A DNA stretch of 64,000 nt from Sipunculus nudus (Eukaryota; Annelida; Sipuncula; Golfingiida; Sipunculidae): contig CM049320.1 of NCBI GenBank assembly GCA_026874595.1, positions 51,284,714 through 51,348,713 on the forward strand, read 5' to 3'. Below, piece by piece: positions 22,791-36,062 of the stretch. Numbering within the stretch: the stretch's first letter is position 1; every line of letters starts with the position of its first letter. The notes under the pieces were generated by a model that did no database searches, had not been told where the DNA came from, and worked only from the letters and a program-made list of their open reading frames with translations. A program made the translations under genes and the position numbers.

Positions 22791-25195
22791 ATACCTCATT
22801 TGTTTACCAGCGCCGACTTTTCTTCGCGGGATGTGTACTAACAAAGGGGATCGTAAATCCTCTTAAGAATCTGAAATATTTGCTAGACAGCTTGGAAGAA
22901 CTTGATTTGCTCTGACATTATGGCGGCAGGTTTTGTGACAATAGAAATAATCTTTTTTTAAAACTAACCACAGATGAAAACATGATTCAGCCATAAAATA
23001 TGAATATATTGCAGATAATGGTCTAAACGCTAAAAGATATAGAAAATTTCAGTAAACCTTTTTTTCATAGAAAAACCAGAGAAATATCAGGAATATGGGA
23101 GTCAGCCCTAACTGTTATTTAAGGAATTCGATCTCTGTGCTATCTGATACATATATTGTGTTTGTGCAAGGATGAGGCGTCAAATCAACTGATCTGCTGG
23201 CGATTATGTTAAATTGAATGCAAAATGATCCATGATTAACCACAACAGCTTATTATGATCCCGTTATTTTACTTATTTTTTTCCATTCGATTTCCGCAGA
23301 TAACGTAGGTTCGACAGATTTCATGCCTGTGGTTATAATTAAATCACGTTCACGGATTGTGAACAGCCGTGTCGGTCAGTCATTCAAACCGGCATATAGA
23401 TACGAAAGTCTCTATTGTTTTATTCATATTATTTAAAAGAGACTATATAAATAAGGACAGCTGTAAATATATTTTATTGAATGACACATTGATATACGTA
23501 CCTGAATGTCACGAGGATGATCATCGTTAGGAGACCGTTTTTATACACAACAGAGCGGTGGTGATTTCAAGCCAGAATATAGACAAAATACGTCTTTATT
23601 GTTTTATTAACATTATATATTATTAGAAATAACAAAGAGATAGTAAATATATTTCATTGCATGATAATTTTCACAGAGGTACCTGAATTCAGGTCTCCCG
23701 ATCAGCATGACCACCTGCAGAGTCGGCCCTCACGGACACAGTCAGTCAATATTATCTTTGACACACTGGACAACTCATTCGGTTTTATGCAACTAATATT
23801 ATTATTATATTAGATGATAAAGCTTGACGGAGATATAATAAAACACTGGCGGTAACTTTTAAGCCTGACAGGGAGAAATGAAAGCATTACGTTGCCCAAC
23901 GTTATATTGGCTAGGAGGAAAGTGAGGTTCGGATGGCTCATCCCTTATTTTTCTTAATGTGATCTCCTCCAAAATCCGGGGGCGCTTATTACGGAAGTAG
24001 CGTGTATTTTGCCATATACGGTATGTGAAAAGTCGGTTCTGATATGTGTAGTGCTAGGGTATCCATTTGAGTTTTTTCCAGCAAAAATGTATATAGTTAT
24101 GCGACATATAGGAATTACGGACTGTGTGATTTCGATGTGACCTCAAACAGGCCAAAATGGGAGACAATGGTATTGGAAATGGCAATTCTGTGACCGAATG
24201 AAACGGAAGGGTGTAGTAAAACATGGGAGAGGGAATTGTAATTTGGCACATTAATTGATATTTGTTTCTCGTTATTGTATATATTACGCTTCGTAAACTT
24301 CAATGCTTTTTATTATCACCGCTAAAAGGCAAGGGTAATGTTTTTTCGGCGTTGGTATGTTTGTTTGTTAGTTTATCAGTTAGCAATACTACTCAAACAG
24401 TTATTACCGGGATTGATGAAATTTTCAGAATAGTTCAGCAATGATTAAAGAAACAATTAGTTACCTCCTAGATGTGATCCGGATCAGCCTCTGGAATATT
24501 TTAAAGGGAAAATGCTGCATTTTTTGAAAATCTTAAATCCAGAAAAATGCCGATTTTACTTCCAAATACCACTTATATAGTTTCTTAGTTAGGAAATTAT
24601 CCAGGAAAAATTATCTCACAGAAGAGCACTGTGCATGATATTACTTTATTACTTCGGAGATTATCATATATTGATGATAAATAAAAGCGTAAAAGTTCTT
24701 ATAACAAGGAATTTACGTCGTATCCGCACATCAATTAAAAGTCAAAAGCAGTTATCATGCCTACTAAAATACGCCAAACATTATTATTTTATAAAATTGT
24801 GTTAAGAATGAAGAAGCACATAATACAAAGAATGCACAATATTGTATGATATACAAGAAATAAATTACTCCATCACACAACGACACATAATATGCTACCA
24901 CTTTTTCAAATTTTATAGGAAATGATATTTCTGTTTCATTTATATTGATAAATAAAAAAACGAAGTGTTTTTTTTCCAGGGGAATCAGGATTTCTGTAGG
25001 CACAGTTTCATTATTGATATTCTCTCAGTCTTTCCAGAAGAATGGTCTTTTGGAGTTTCTATTGGTCGTTTTAAATTGTCACGGTTATCAAACATTTCCT
25101 CTTTAGATCAGTCTGTGGGACGCGGTGCCATCTTGCCAGACATATTGCTTTCCTTCAGTATCTGCTGTCGTCAACCGTTTCTATGCCTGCATGGA
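22791..25195. other. Unit A downstream segment
   Basis: Non-coding and homologous to the same part of units B and C. It contains a second conserved acceptor-like TTTCCGCAG (ends 23299), blocks such as GTCGGTCAGTCATTCAAA with tandem subrepeats (about 23360-23760), and at 24328-24495 a repeat with TGTTTGTTAGTTTATCAG, ATTACCGGGATTGATGAAAT and GTGATCCGGATCAGCCTCTG. I recall this last repeat as a motif dispersed in many animal genomes. No ORF is conserved between units here. Confidence 0.5.
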
Positions 25196-26765
25196 GACGT
25201 ATCGTGCTGGCATCTGGACAAGTAAGGAATTATGTTGCCTCCTTAATGCGTGACTGATTATTCCAACGGCTAGACCAGTTATGTAATACTGTCTAGCCTG
25301 AATTAAGTCCGTATTATACTGACGCTTGAAGGAGTGAGGTAGGATGCGGACTCTTGGATGGATGAGATATATGGTGGCAGCGAGATGAGGGCCGCAATAT
25401 GTTGACGCTTGGATCAGAGGGGTATGATGCTAACGTCAAGATGACTTACGTATTATACTGACGCTTTAATGAGTGGCTTACTTTGTTGTCGCCTGAACAA
25501 GTGACGTAAGAGGCTGAAGCCTGGAGGAGGTACTTATAAGGCTGACTGCTGGATGGAGAACGTATTATGCAGACGTTTCGGTGAAGGACGCATATTTCTG
25601 TTGCCTTTATGAGGGACGTATTATGCTGAAGCTTTGATGAGGGACGTTTTATGCTGATATCTTGATGATTGACGTATTTTGCTGTTGCTTTGATGGGGAA
25701 GTATAATTCTTATTCCTTGATGGTGGATGTTTTAGGCTGATGCCCTGATGAGGAACGTAGTTTAATGACCCCTTGATGAAGGATGTATTATGCTGTTGCC
25801 TTGATGAGGGACGTATTACGATGGTGCCTTGGTGAGAGACATATTTTGTTGAAAACTGATTGAGGGACAAAATACGCTGACGCCTGACTGAGGGACTAAA
25901 TGCTGAGGCCTGAATGTGGGAGGAAATATACTGACGCCTAAATGTCGGACGAAATAGGGACGGATGATGCTGACGCCTGGTTTAGGGACATATTTACTGG
26001 CCCATTGATGAGAAACTTATAATGCTGAAGCCTTGAAAAGGGACGTACGTTTTATGGTGATGTCATAGTGAGAGACGTAATACACCGTTGCCTGGATGAG
26101 GAACGTATTATCCTGATCCCTAAATGAGTGACGTGTTATGCTGTTTTCTTGATATGGTATAATATCGCCTTAAGGAAAGATGTATTATGCTGATGCTTTG
26201 ATGATGGAGGTATTGTTGTTGCTTTAATGAGTAACGTAGTATAATTTCGCTTTGATGGAGTACGTGTTATGCTGATGCATTGATGATGGACGTATAATGC
26301 TCTTGCCTTGATGAGGAACGTAGTATAATGACGTCTTGATTAGATACTTATTATTCTGTTCCCTTGATGAGGGCGGTATCATGTTGACACCTGGATAAGC
26401 GATGTATATGCTGAGCTACGAATTGTGCAGATGTCTTGACGAGGGATGTATTATTCTGATGCCCTGATGAGGGATGTATTATTATGATGCCTGGATGAGG
26501 ATAGTAATATGCTGTTGCCTTGATGCGGGACTGATTATTCTGATGCCTTGATGCGGAACCGATTATGCTGATGCCTCGATGAGGGACGTATTTATGCTGA
26601 CTCCTGACTGAGGGAATAAAATGCTGATGCCTTAATGTGGAACGAAATATACTGACACCTAAATGTGGGACGAAATATGTCGATGCCTTAATGTTGGACG
26701 AAATGTGCTGATGCCTTAATGTTGGACGTTATATGTTGACGCCTGAATGAAGGACGTTATAGGCC
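25196..26765 (+). repeat. 28 bp minisatellite array B (uninterrupted)
   Basis: About 50 diverged units of the same 28 bp family, opening unit B. Unlike the B/C and C/D junctions, this junction is not split by the ~2.95 kb insert: the TATACTGACG motif runs within a few bases into GTAGGATGCGGACTCTTGG. Confidence 0.9.
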
Positions 26766-27113
26766 CTGTATTCCTGTCTATGTATACTGAATATCCTTTT
26801 TGAACGCACTTTCTGATTTTCACATGATTTAGGTGCTGTCAGTTTAATGGTCCTAATAAATTTAAGGTGTGACCTGGTGCTTCTTGGTAGCTTTTTTTCG
26901 TAATTCCAATTTATAGTGTGAGGTTCTCAGTGTCAAGTGTCAAAAGTGACCCCTCCCTAGGCCACAGGAAAACCTCTATACAATTAGGGCAATATCTGAG
27001 TTTCATTTTTGCTGCATAAATGAATCCGCGATGTTGGCATTTGTTCAAACTCGCATGCGCGGTCTGACACTAAATGTAACCCGGTGACGTAGTAAAACAA
27101 TAAATATACAGGA

Positions 27114-27272
27114 TATAAAACTGCATTAGATTAGTTTTGATGACTGTTGGATAATAATGACATAAATATACACGGACGTCCTAGAAAGAAGCATCTGGAA
27201 GTGTGAACGCTGGCAGTACGAGGTGCGCTTGGTCAGCTGTTTACACACAGAGCTTCGGATAGCATAAGTCAG
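27114..27272 (+). promoter_or_regulatory. Copy B promoter and 5' UTR exon
   Basis: TATAAAA at 27114-27120, then the conserved leader with GAACGCTGGCAGTACGAGG, ending at the donor AAGTCAG followed by GTACGT (GT at 27273). Spacing from TATA to donor is 159 nt. The predicted intron is 468 nt, to the acceptor ending at 27740. Confidence 0.5.
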
Positions 27273-27759
27273 GTACGTTAACGTTTGTCTACTACGCGTT
27301 TAACCTACTATCTTTATTTTTAACGCCCTACTCAAGTTGCCCAATATTTTCACATGAAGGATTATTTATCTTAAAAGATTATTGAGCCAAATATATAAAA
27401 TGTATACCGAGATGAGCGATTAACCTATGTTAAAAATTATGTTTTATTCTTTCAGAGGTGAGGGCATCGACAAAAGGTAATTTCATCCTAACTTCTCAAT
27501 GGTGGCATTTCCCACCTCTTCCAAGCCCTAGGTACCCTTACTAAGATTTTAACATTAGTCTTCCTGGGTTGGACCCCCCCCCCCCCTCCACCCTCCCCGC
27601 CAAATGCCGGCAGTTCAAGATAAAAGAAAAACGGTGCACTTTCATGGCGTATTAAGCGTATTAACGAAGCCGTTGCGTGACAAAAGTCAGTGGCAGTGCT
27701 ATCATTTATAATATAGATCATGTGTTTGCTTTCGCTTCAGACACTTTAAATAACAAACA

Positions 27760-28014
27760 ATGGAAGATCTACTGGCAAAGTTAGAACCCACTTCAGCTAC
27801 TGGCTATCTGCTGTGGATTATATTTCTGGCTGGTCTGTACGTCTTGGTCCCATACCTCCTCAGGAAGTTGAGCGGCGGACAATCGTGGTTCGATAAGACA
27901 CACCTAGGCCATCATCGGGTGATTCGTGATCACAGTGTAATCATCTTTGATTTTTTGTTATATTTTTATCAAAATAGTTCACTTAATAGAAAAATAATAT
28001 TCTCACTAATATGA
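27760..28014 (+). CDS. Copy B of the tandem membrane micropeptide
   Basis: ATG at 27760 in the exon opened by TTTCGCTTCAG. Reads MEDLLAKLEPTSAT, span GYLLWIIFLAGLYVLVPYLL, then RKLSGGQSWFDKTHLGHHR. The unspliced frame stops at 28014 after 84 codons. A donor-like GTAATC at 27937 (phase 0, after ...RDHS) is aligned with GTAAT sites in all copies and probably ends the coding exon at 27936, since the sequence beyond is T-rich and intron-like. The predicted product is then about 60 residues with one membrane span, net acidic before it and basic after. Family not recognised. Confidence 0.6.
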   Translation: MEDLLAKLEPTSATGYLLWIIFLAGLYVLVPYLLRKLSGGQSWFDKTHLGHHRVIRDHSVIIFDFLLYFYQNSSLNRKIIFSLI

Positions 28015-29302
28015 TGGTTTAGAAATGCTTACATAATCAGTGCCCTCATACATGACTGACCAATTCATATATAAACGCAGTGTTCACACTCATAGCATTA
28101 GGTCACACTCTGCGGGGCAACGCAGTTTACCGACGACCCGGTCGAGTCGACTATTTAAGAAATTCTTTTCAAGTCATGAATCCCAAATTATGGAATTGTC
28201 TGCCAACAGAAACTGAACAGTTTCCCTATTAACTATTCAAGAAACGCCTTAGCGTCAAGTTGTCTATTAGTGAATATGCGATATTTAGAATTATGTTTTG
28301 TGTAAATATATGATAGGTTACATATGTTATATTACAGTATTGCATGCGTGTACTCACTTTTACCTCATGTAATATGCCTGTGTAGTTCATGTTGTCAGTT
28401 TACCTAAACAGGCCTTATAGAAGGCAAGGCTATTATCGAACATGTCACCTTGCATGTATAATTAGTTGCTAATAAATAAATAAATGATTTATTTATGATT
28501 AATGAACAATCGATTAATTGAGTTTGTGTATGAACTTTTTCTTCAGTTAAAATAATGATTCTTAATCAGATCTTCGCACTTTCTTCGTACTTTACTCAAC
28601 TCAGATATTATTCTTGAGTTACAATTTACAATTTCGTAACTATAGTTTAAATTGGGCTCCCTTCTTTGAAATCCTACTTTTCGAAACCACGGGACAACAT
28701 CAGACTCTCAATTTTATTATTATAAGGAATATATTTATTTTAGGATTTCAGGATGTCTAATGGAAATTTGAGATAAGCATATATGTATTATAAAGTTTGC
28801 CCATCTATTCTCTTTTATTCTGTAATGACTACTTATATGTAGCTCAATATGGATATATAATGTTTAGGTTTAGAAATCTGCGTCTAAGTTGTAGAATACC
28901 TGAAGGTGTTAGAGTAATGTTATAAATATTAGTTTAAATTATGGCCTTGCAAAGCGATAAAGAGGGATCAAAATAATCTCCATATGACATTTTTTTGAAG
29001 ATTCAAACCTGAATGTAATGTAAAGATCTTATTCATCTTGTTAAGTCTTCTATCACATCGTGGCGTTAATCACGAAGTAGTAATAACATCCAATTGATTA
29101 TTTCAGAATCTATAAATAAAATTTCCTACAAGCTAAGGACGCATTTCACCTCCGTTACAGTGTAAATAAATGTAAAATATAATTGTTTACAAAGACCAAA
29201 ATGTATTCACTGCATTGTTATATATTCTGATAATCTGCAAAAATAAGTTTAAAGTTCTTGTAATTCAAATATATTGATGTATTCTTGCCTTTTCATTTTC
29301 AG
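28015..29302. other. Unit B intron-like segment
   Basis: Non-coding and homologous to the matching parts of units A, C and D. Contains AATAAATAAATAAATGATTT near 28470 and no ORF. Confidence 0.4.
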
Positions 29303-29400
29303 ACTTAAATGGACATCAAAGTGAAATCAACTAATGATCAAAGGGGGATACCTTAAAAATTAAATTTAGCTGGAAATACATGGTCAATGATGCCCCATTT
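29303..29400 (+). other. Copy B candidate terminal exon
   Basis: Acceptor TTTTCATTTTCAG, then ACTTAAATGGACATC. A phase-0 join to the coding exon gives Thr then TAA. The AATAAA of the other copies is AATACA here. Exon status is inferred from position and conservation of the acceptor. Confidence 0.25.
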
Positions 29401-29903
29401 GTTTACCAGCGCCACCTATTTTTCGAGGAATGAGAACTGACAAGGAAGTTTGCATGTAAATCCTCTTTAGATTCTGAAAAAAAATTGCAACTACAGATCA
29501 GAAGAACTTGATGTGTTCTTACATTATGGCGGCAGGTTTTGGGACAATAGAAAAAATCTTCTTAAAACTTACAATAGATGAAAACATGATTCAGCAATAA
29601 AAAACTAAAAAAAATATAACAGATAATGGTCTTAATGCTGAAAGATATAGAAAATTAAAGAAGACCATTTTTTTCATATGTTCTCAGGATCAGAAATATA
29701 GGAATCAGCCCAAACTGTTATGTAAGGGATTCGATCTGTGTTCGATCTGATACATTTATTGAGGTTGTACAAGGATGAGACGTCAAGTCAACATATCTCA
29801 TAGCCATTATGTTAAATTTAATGCAAAATGATTCATAATTAACCATAACACCTGATTATGATCCGGTTATTTTACTTATTTTTCCGATTTGATTTCCGCA
29901 GAT

Positions 29904-30014
29904 TACACAGATTCGACAGGTTTCATGCCTGTTGTTATAATTAAATCACGTTCACGTTTATCGCTGCCAAAACAAGGAAGACACTTTGTTTCCAATCGTT
30001 TTGAGTCACAGTGA
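29904..30014 (+). other. Open frame after second conserved acceptor (copy B)
   Basis: Follows TTTGATTTCCGCAG (ends 29901). A 37-codon frame, YTDSTGFMPVVIIKSR to FESQ-stop, is intact here and at 38941-39051 in copy C. Between B and C about 11 codons change the residue and 5 are silent, close to neutral expectation, so coding is not supported. Copy A diverges after 18 codons and copy D stops at once. Confidence 0.15.
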
Positions 30015-31950
30015 ATAACACGCAAGGCATTACATAAAATTACCTGTGAATGAATCATTCGCGTCAAGCGCGGACGTACGATACTCACGTGTAAGAATTC
30101 CTGATGAATGATTGTAACAGCGAGAGCAGTTTGTGCAGATGGGATAACTTGCACTTTTATGTCATATATATCAGTGTATTATATAACTGTCACATTTAAC
30201 TGCAACGACAAAGTAAAAGACGGTGCAACCCGTTGTTTACTGATAATTTGCAAATGGTCAACTGGGGCATTATTTTAGCTGAAATTAGTTTCACGGCACC
30301 TACATTGACAAACTCAGCATAGAGTTTGAAAGTTGTCTTATTGTTTATTCCAATAATTTAAGAGAAAATGTTAATTATGAGAAATAACAAACACAAAGTA
30401 AATATATTTCATTGAATGATACATCCACTTACCAACCTGATTTCTACGAGGATTATCATCGTCAAGGGACAGACCTTGCACGACACAGCCGTGTCGGTCA
30501 GTCATTCATATCGGCCTAAGGACACGAAAGTCTCTATTTTTTTATAAATATTATTTCAAAGAGAATATATAAATTATGAGAAATAACAAACACCAAGTAA
30601 GTATATTTTTTTTAATGACACATCCCAAACGTACCTGAATTCCACGAGGCTTATCATCGTTAGGAGATATATACACAATACACAACAGATCGGTGGCGAT
30701 TTCAAGCCAGCATATGGACAAAATATGTCTTTATTGTTTTATTAATATTATTTCAATGAACATATATATTATTAGAAATAACAAAGACCAAGAAAAGTTT
30801 CGTTGCATGATAATTCCACATACGCACCTGAATTCAGGTCACCCGATCAGTATGGCCACCTGCAGTGTCGGCCTTCACGGAAACAATCAGTCAATATAAT
30901 CTGTGACACACTTGAAACTGATTCGGTTGTATGCAACTATCATTATTATATTAGATGATAAAGCCTGACGGGGACAGAATAAAAACTGGCGGTAAATTGT
31001 AAGCCTGACAGGGAGAAATGAAAGCAGCATTACGTAGCCCCACGTTAGAAGGAAAATGAGGTTCCCCTAGCATTCTTAATGTTATGTCCTCCCAAATCCG
31101 GGGGGAGGGGCTTATTACGGAAATAGCGTATATATCGTCATATACGGTATATGTATAGTCGGTTCTCATGAGAACGCCAAAATATTCAGTACTATAGGTA
31201 CCCATTTGAGTTTTTTTTCCAGCAAAAATATATAAAAAATATGCGAGATTTTCTGAACATTCATGTTTCTCTTCATATATATAGGCATAATATATGTACC
31301 CAACTTATAATGAGTAGTTTAACAGAGATATGAGAAGAGGAATTACGAACTGTGTGATTTCGATGTAACCTCGAACAGGCAAAAATAGGAGACAATAGTA
31401 TTGGAAATGTCGACTCATGGAAGAGGGAACCGTAATTTTGCACATTCATTGATATTTGGTTCTCTTTATTATATATATTACGCCCCGTAAACTTCATTGC
31501 TTTTTATTACCACCGCCAAAGGGCGAGGGTAATGTTTTTTGTATGCGTTGGTATGTTTGTCTGTTAGTTTATCAGTGTGCAACATTACTCAAAAAGTTAT
31601 CACCGGGGATTGATGAAATTACAAGGATAGAACGCCATTGATAAAAGGAATAATTGGTTACCCCCTGGGCGTGATCCGGATCAGCCTCTGGATCGAGGAT
31701 AGTTTTTCTTTTTCAGGGGAATCAGGAAATATGTAATTCAAGACATAACAGTTTCATTATTGCTATTAAAAGGTTTCTTCTCTCCGACTTTCCAGAATAA
31801 TGGTCCTTGGGAGTTTCTATTGGTCATTTTAAATTGTCACGGTTATCAAGCATTTCCTGTTTTGTTCAGTCCGTGGGACGCAGTGCCATCTTACCAGGCA
31901 TATTGCTTTCCTTCAGCATCTACTGTTATCAACCGTTTCTGTGCCTGCAT
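30015..31950. other. Unit B downstream segment with ~198 bp subrepeats
   Basis: Three diverged tandem subrepeats of about 198 bp (about 30361, 30556, 30754), each with a GAGAAATAACAAA-type block, an ATATATTT tract, a CCTGATTTC/CCTGAATTC block and a GCCGTGTCGGTCAG or related block. Further on (31515-31690) is the dispersed TGTTTGTCTGTTAG...GATCCGGATCAGCCTCTG repeat. No gene supported. Confidence 0.45.
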
Positions 31951-32084
31951 GGAGACGTATCGTTGTGGCATTTGGACGATTAACGTATTATGTTGCCTCC
32001 TAAATGAGTGACTGATTATTCCAACGCCTGGACCAGTGACGTAATATTGTCACGCCAGAATTAAGTACGTATTGTACTGACGGA
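31951..32084 (+). repeat. Left fragment of minisatellite array C
   Basis: About five 28 bp-family units (GACGTATTATGTTGCC-type variants) cut off by the ~2.95 kb insert and resuming at about 35030. Confidence 0.6.
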
Positions 32085-35029
32085 GTACTTTCAGTAAGAG
32101 TGGGTATTAATAATTGTTTAATCAGTAAACCCTCTCAAAATATGAACCTGGTGGAAATATGTTGGATTTTTTTTTTATTTTTTTTTATTTTTTAAAGTAG
32201 TGTAACCCCCCCCCCCCCCCACCCCCCACCCCATGTACATGGCCTCTGAAAGTTGTGAAGTCGTGAAAATGACCGTAAAGCCGACTCCTGTAAGAACATT
32301 TGTAAGGCTTGCAAGGGTTAATAAGTTTAATTTATATACCAATACAGTTGTACCATTGATTGTGTATGGACATTTTCAGGTTCCCAATGGTTCTTAACCA
32401 TTATGTGTTTTTTTTTTTCTTCCTTTTTTGGTGGGGGGGGGGGGGTTATTTTACTTGTTTTACTTACTTCTGCAATGTTTGTGCTTGATCTCACATATTG
32501 CTGATTTTAAAAACCGACCTTTGTGCATAATATAAGTCTGAGGTGACAGAGTTGCACCTGATATTTGCTTTAGACCTGGACCTGGTTTCGACTCCATATC
32601 TGATTCCCAGTCATCGCTCAGTTGAGAGCGTCAAGAGGAATTTCGGGGAACACTAAGAGTGATCGCAAACCTCTGTTTTTTCTTAATTTACGTACATGTA
32701 AACCACCATACTTAAGCTATTTTGGGAAGATTTGCCTATATATAAATAAAATTACTTAATTTCTCTATATTTGCTTTTAATAAAAAAAAATATATTTTGG
32801 AAATATTTTGGCAGAATGTAATGAAAAATCAATATATGCAAGTAATAATGTGCAATTATTATCAGGATTTAAGTTCAATACTTAAAAATTTGCCTCAAAT
32901 AAAAGCAAAATTTAAACATATTTTGGTAAAAAAAAAAATACCAAAATACCTTTCCTTCAACAGAAACAACCATAACATAATAAAGACGTTGTGAGGCGTG
33001 TTAACCATATCTTTCTGTGCTTACCCCTCAAATTGGTGGGGATTCTTTTTAAATGGATGAAAATATTTCTGGGAGAATCTTTTATTCAGACTTACCTTCA
33101 TGTACTTTCCTCTCAAAAGTAGCGGTTCACTAATATTTGCATAAAAAAAACAATTTTTGCTCGTGGGATATGGATATGTTATCATTGTTGTCCAAAGACT
33201 TGCCGTGACTCTCACACTTAAAAGTTCAGTCTTATAACTACGGTATAAGTTATATGGAAACTATTAAAGAATGGACCGGGCTCCATAAAAACATAAAAAT
33301 GCATGACTCCAGGTTAATATTTTATATATAAAAGTTGTAGCCATTTAAGTGTTTGTTTTTGCCAAAGTTTTAATCTCACCCACAAAATGAGAATACATGA
33401 AGATCGTTTAACTGAAAATCTTTATCGATAAATGCTTTATATTATTGATAAAGTAAGGAATCTCACTCACAAATTGCCCAATAAACTTTCATAAAAAATG
33501 TTCAAATATACTTAATGCATAGATGATTCTAACGAATTTAGCACCATCTCTAAAGTTATCCAAGATTAACATATGCAACAAAAATTAAGAAAATCCATGC
33601 AATAATTATGGAGAAAGCATGTGAAGTTTACTTGAAAAAGACCATGAAAAGAGGAATTTCATATCTGATAGTCACTCCTTTTATAAGCATCCTTTTGCTT
33701 GTTTTTGTTAAAATTTTGACTAATAACCAGAAAATGGGTATGGGTAAATTTTATTTTCAAAGTCAGAAAATTACTGCAGAGTTATAACTCTCCTTGAATA
33801 TAAAATGTGAATCTCAACATAAATAGAATGTACTCACTACAAAAAAAAGTATTAATTATAGATGGCTCATGTACAAAAGATAAATTTATCTCAGATGGAT
33901 AAACAAAGCAAATTTCAAAGAAAAGTATGGGTAAATGATTGAAAAATGGAATTCATTATGAACTTAAAACGAAAAGATTTTTTGTTAAACTTGGGCAAAA
34001 TTTGTTCCAATTAAGGATTAATAACAGGAATGTATGTGTATATGATTTTTTTTATTTTCAATTTTTGATCCTTTAATCAATTTTAGTAGAGCAAGGATTT
34101 AGACTCAGATGAATCTGGCTGTTAAGGTGTTTAAAACAGCTCATAGATTATATGCCACGATTACTTAATTTAAGGTTTCCTACAGGATTCACTAGGACCT
34201 GTTAAGAGGCATGATCTTCCTCAAGAATCATCTTGAACTTTGACCTAGTTTTTTCTTCAGCTGAAAGAAAAAGATTATCATTATTTCTTCATACAGATAG
34301 AGAACTTCACACAAATAATTAATAAGGTATTAGGGATTTTATTAGTAAGATGCTGTCCATTTATTTTATATTTATAACTGTAAAGGTCCATCTGTAAAAG
34401 TATGAAAAGAAATCTTCCACAAGGGCGCCTTGAACCTGAGAGTCTTTATCTGTAGCACTTAAAGGAAATACTTTAAAGTGGAATATATTTTATGTATTTT
34501 TCTGTTTGCGTATATTTTTATTTGAAATATTTTGCTATACTGTTGTATACACATTCGCTGCAGGACAGCTATAGCACAAAAGTATGGACTAAGAACGCCA
34601 TGTCTTCATGATGAATCTTTTTCTTTTTACGAAGGCAGTAATCGTAACATGTTAGGCAAATGTAGAATTCTTTTCCGGCAGCATTTATCATTTAATGTGT
34701 CCAAAAATATTTAACAGCAGTGTGTTGATCATATTTTTCAGACTTTGAAGTTATAGGCCAGCTTTTATGCAGCATTATATGACACATATGCTGTATGGCT
34801 ATATATTCGTCATTTTAATAATATATCATTTCCATTTAATATGATCATGTCCGTACATTTGGCACAACTTCAAACGGGTTTAAAGCCCATTTTGTAAAGG
34901 AGTTGAAGAATCTATGTTTCACTTAAAAGAACATTTGGAAAAAAAATATGTTCGGGGTTTTATATGCAGGTAGATCAATTTAGGGGGTAGAGTATCGGAT
35001 TTCCCAAATTTGAAAAAGTTCAGTAGAAT
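32085..35029. repeat. ~2.95 kb AT-rich insert within the minisatellite
   Basis: Present at the B/C junction (here) and the C/D junction (41303-44284) but absent from the A/B junction (about 25320). The two copies align over long stretches, for example GAATGGACCGGGCTCCATAA and GAATGGACCAGGCTCCATAA. It includes a C-run (about 32204-32222) and a G-run (about 32433-32446). No coding region and no clear terminal repeats seen. It is either an insertion before the last duplications or a deletion in the A/B junction. Confidence 0.6.
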
Positions 35030-36062
35030 GCGGACTCTTGGGTGGATAAGATATATGGCGACAGGCAGATGAGTGACGTAATATGTTGTTGCTTTTATGA
35101 GAGAGGTATGATGCTGACGTTAATATGATTTGCATATTATCCTAACGCTTATGAGTGGCTTACTTTGTTGTCGCCTGACTCAGTGACGTAAGAGGCTGAA
35201 GCATGGAGGAGGTACATATAAGGAGGACTGCTGGACTGCGAACGTATTATACAGACGCCTTGGTAAGGGATGCATAATCCGGTTACCTTGATCAGGGACG
35301 TATTATGCTGAAGCCTGGATGAGGGACGTATTATGCTGATAGCTTAATGAGGGACGTTCCATTCTGGTGCCTTCATAAGGGAGGTATTATGTTGATATCT
35401 GGATGAGGAAAGTATCATAATGATGCCTGGATGAAGGAAGTCCCATTTTAATGCCTGAATGTTGGATGAAAAAAGCTGACACTTGGATGAGCGACATTTA
35501 AAGCTGATGCCTTGATGACGGACGTATAATTCTAATGCCTTCATATGAGGACGTATAATGCTGATGCATTCATGAGGGACGTATAATGTTGATGCCTTCA
35601 TGAGGGACGTATAATGCTGATGCCTTCATGAGGGACGTATAATGATGATGCCTTGTTGAGGAACGTAATTTGTTTACGCCTGAGTGAGGTATGTATTATT
35701 CTGATGCACTGATGAGGGAGGTATCATGCTGATGCCTGAATGTTGGACGAAATAGGTTGACACCTAGATGAGTGACTTTTTATGCTGATGCCTTGATGAG
35801 GGACGTATTATTCTGATGTCTTGATAAGGGACGTATTAATCTGAAGCCAGGATGCGGGACCGATTATGCTGATGCCTTAATGAGGGACGTATCTTGCTGA
35901 AATCTGAATGAGGGACGAAATATGCTGACGCCTCTCTGAAGGACTAAAATGCTGACGCCTGAATCTGGGACGAAATATTACGATCCCTGAATGTTGGACG
36001 AAATATGCTAACGCCTTAATGTTGGACGTCATATGATGACGCTTGAATGAAGGCCGTTATAG
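35030..36062 (+). repeat. 28 bp minisatellite array C
   Basis: About 35 units of the shared 28 bp family. Some adjacent units are nearly identical (around 35560-35650), implying recent local expansion. Confidence 0.9.

Noticed and set aside
24965-25225. 86-codon frame after TTTTTTTTCCAG in unit A, and an 83-codon frame at 31760 in unit B
   Set aside because: The homologous DNA is open in different frames in A and B and closed in C, so there is no shared protein.
32797-32994. 65-codon frame in the ~2.95 kb insert
   Set aside because: Not kept in the homologous copy near 42000 and has no motif.
35030-36062. Regular ~28 bp repeats resembling a CRISPR array
   Set aside because: There are no unique spacers; units are head-to-tail and diverge continuously, and the context is a eukaryotic genome.
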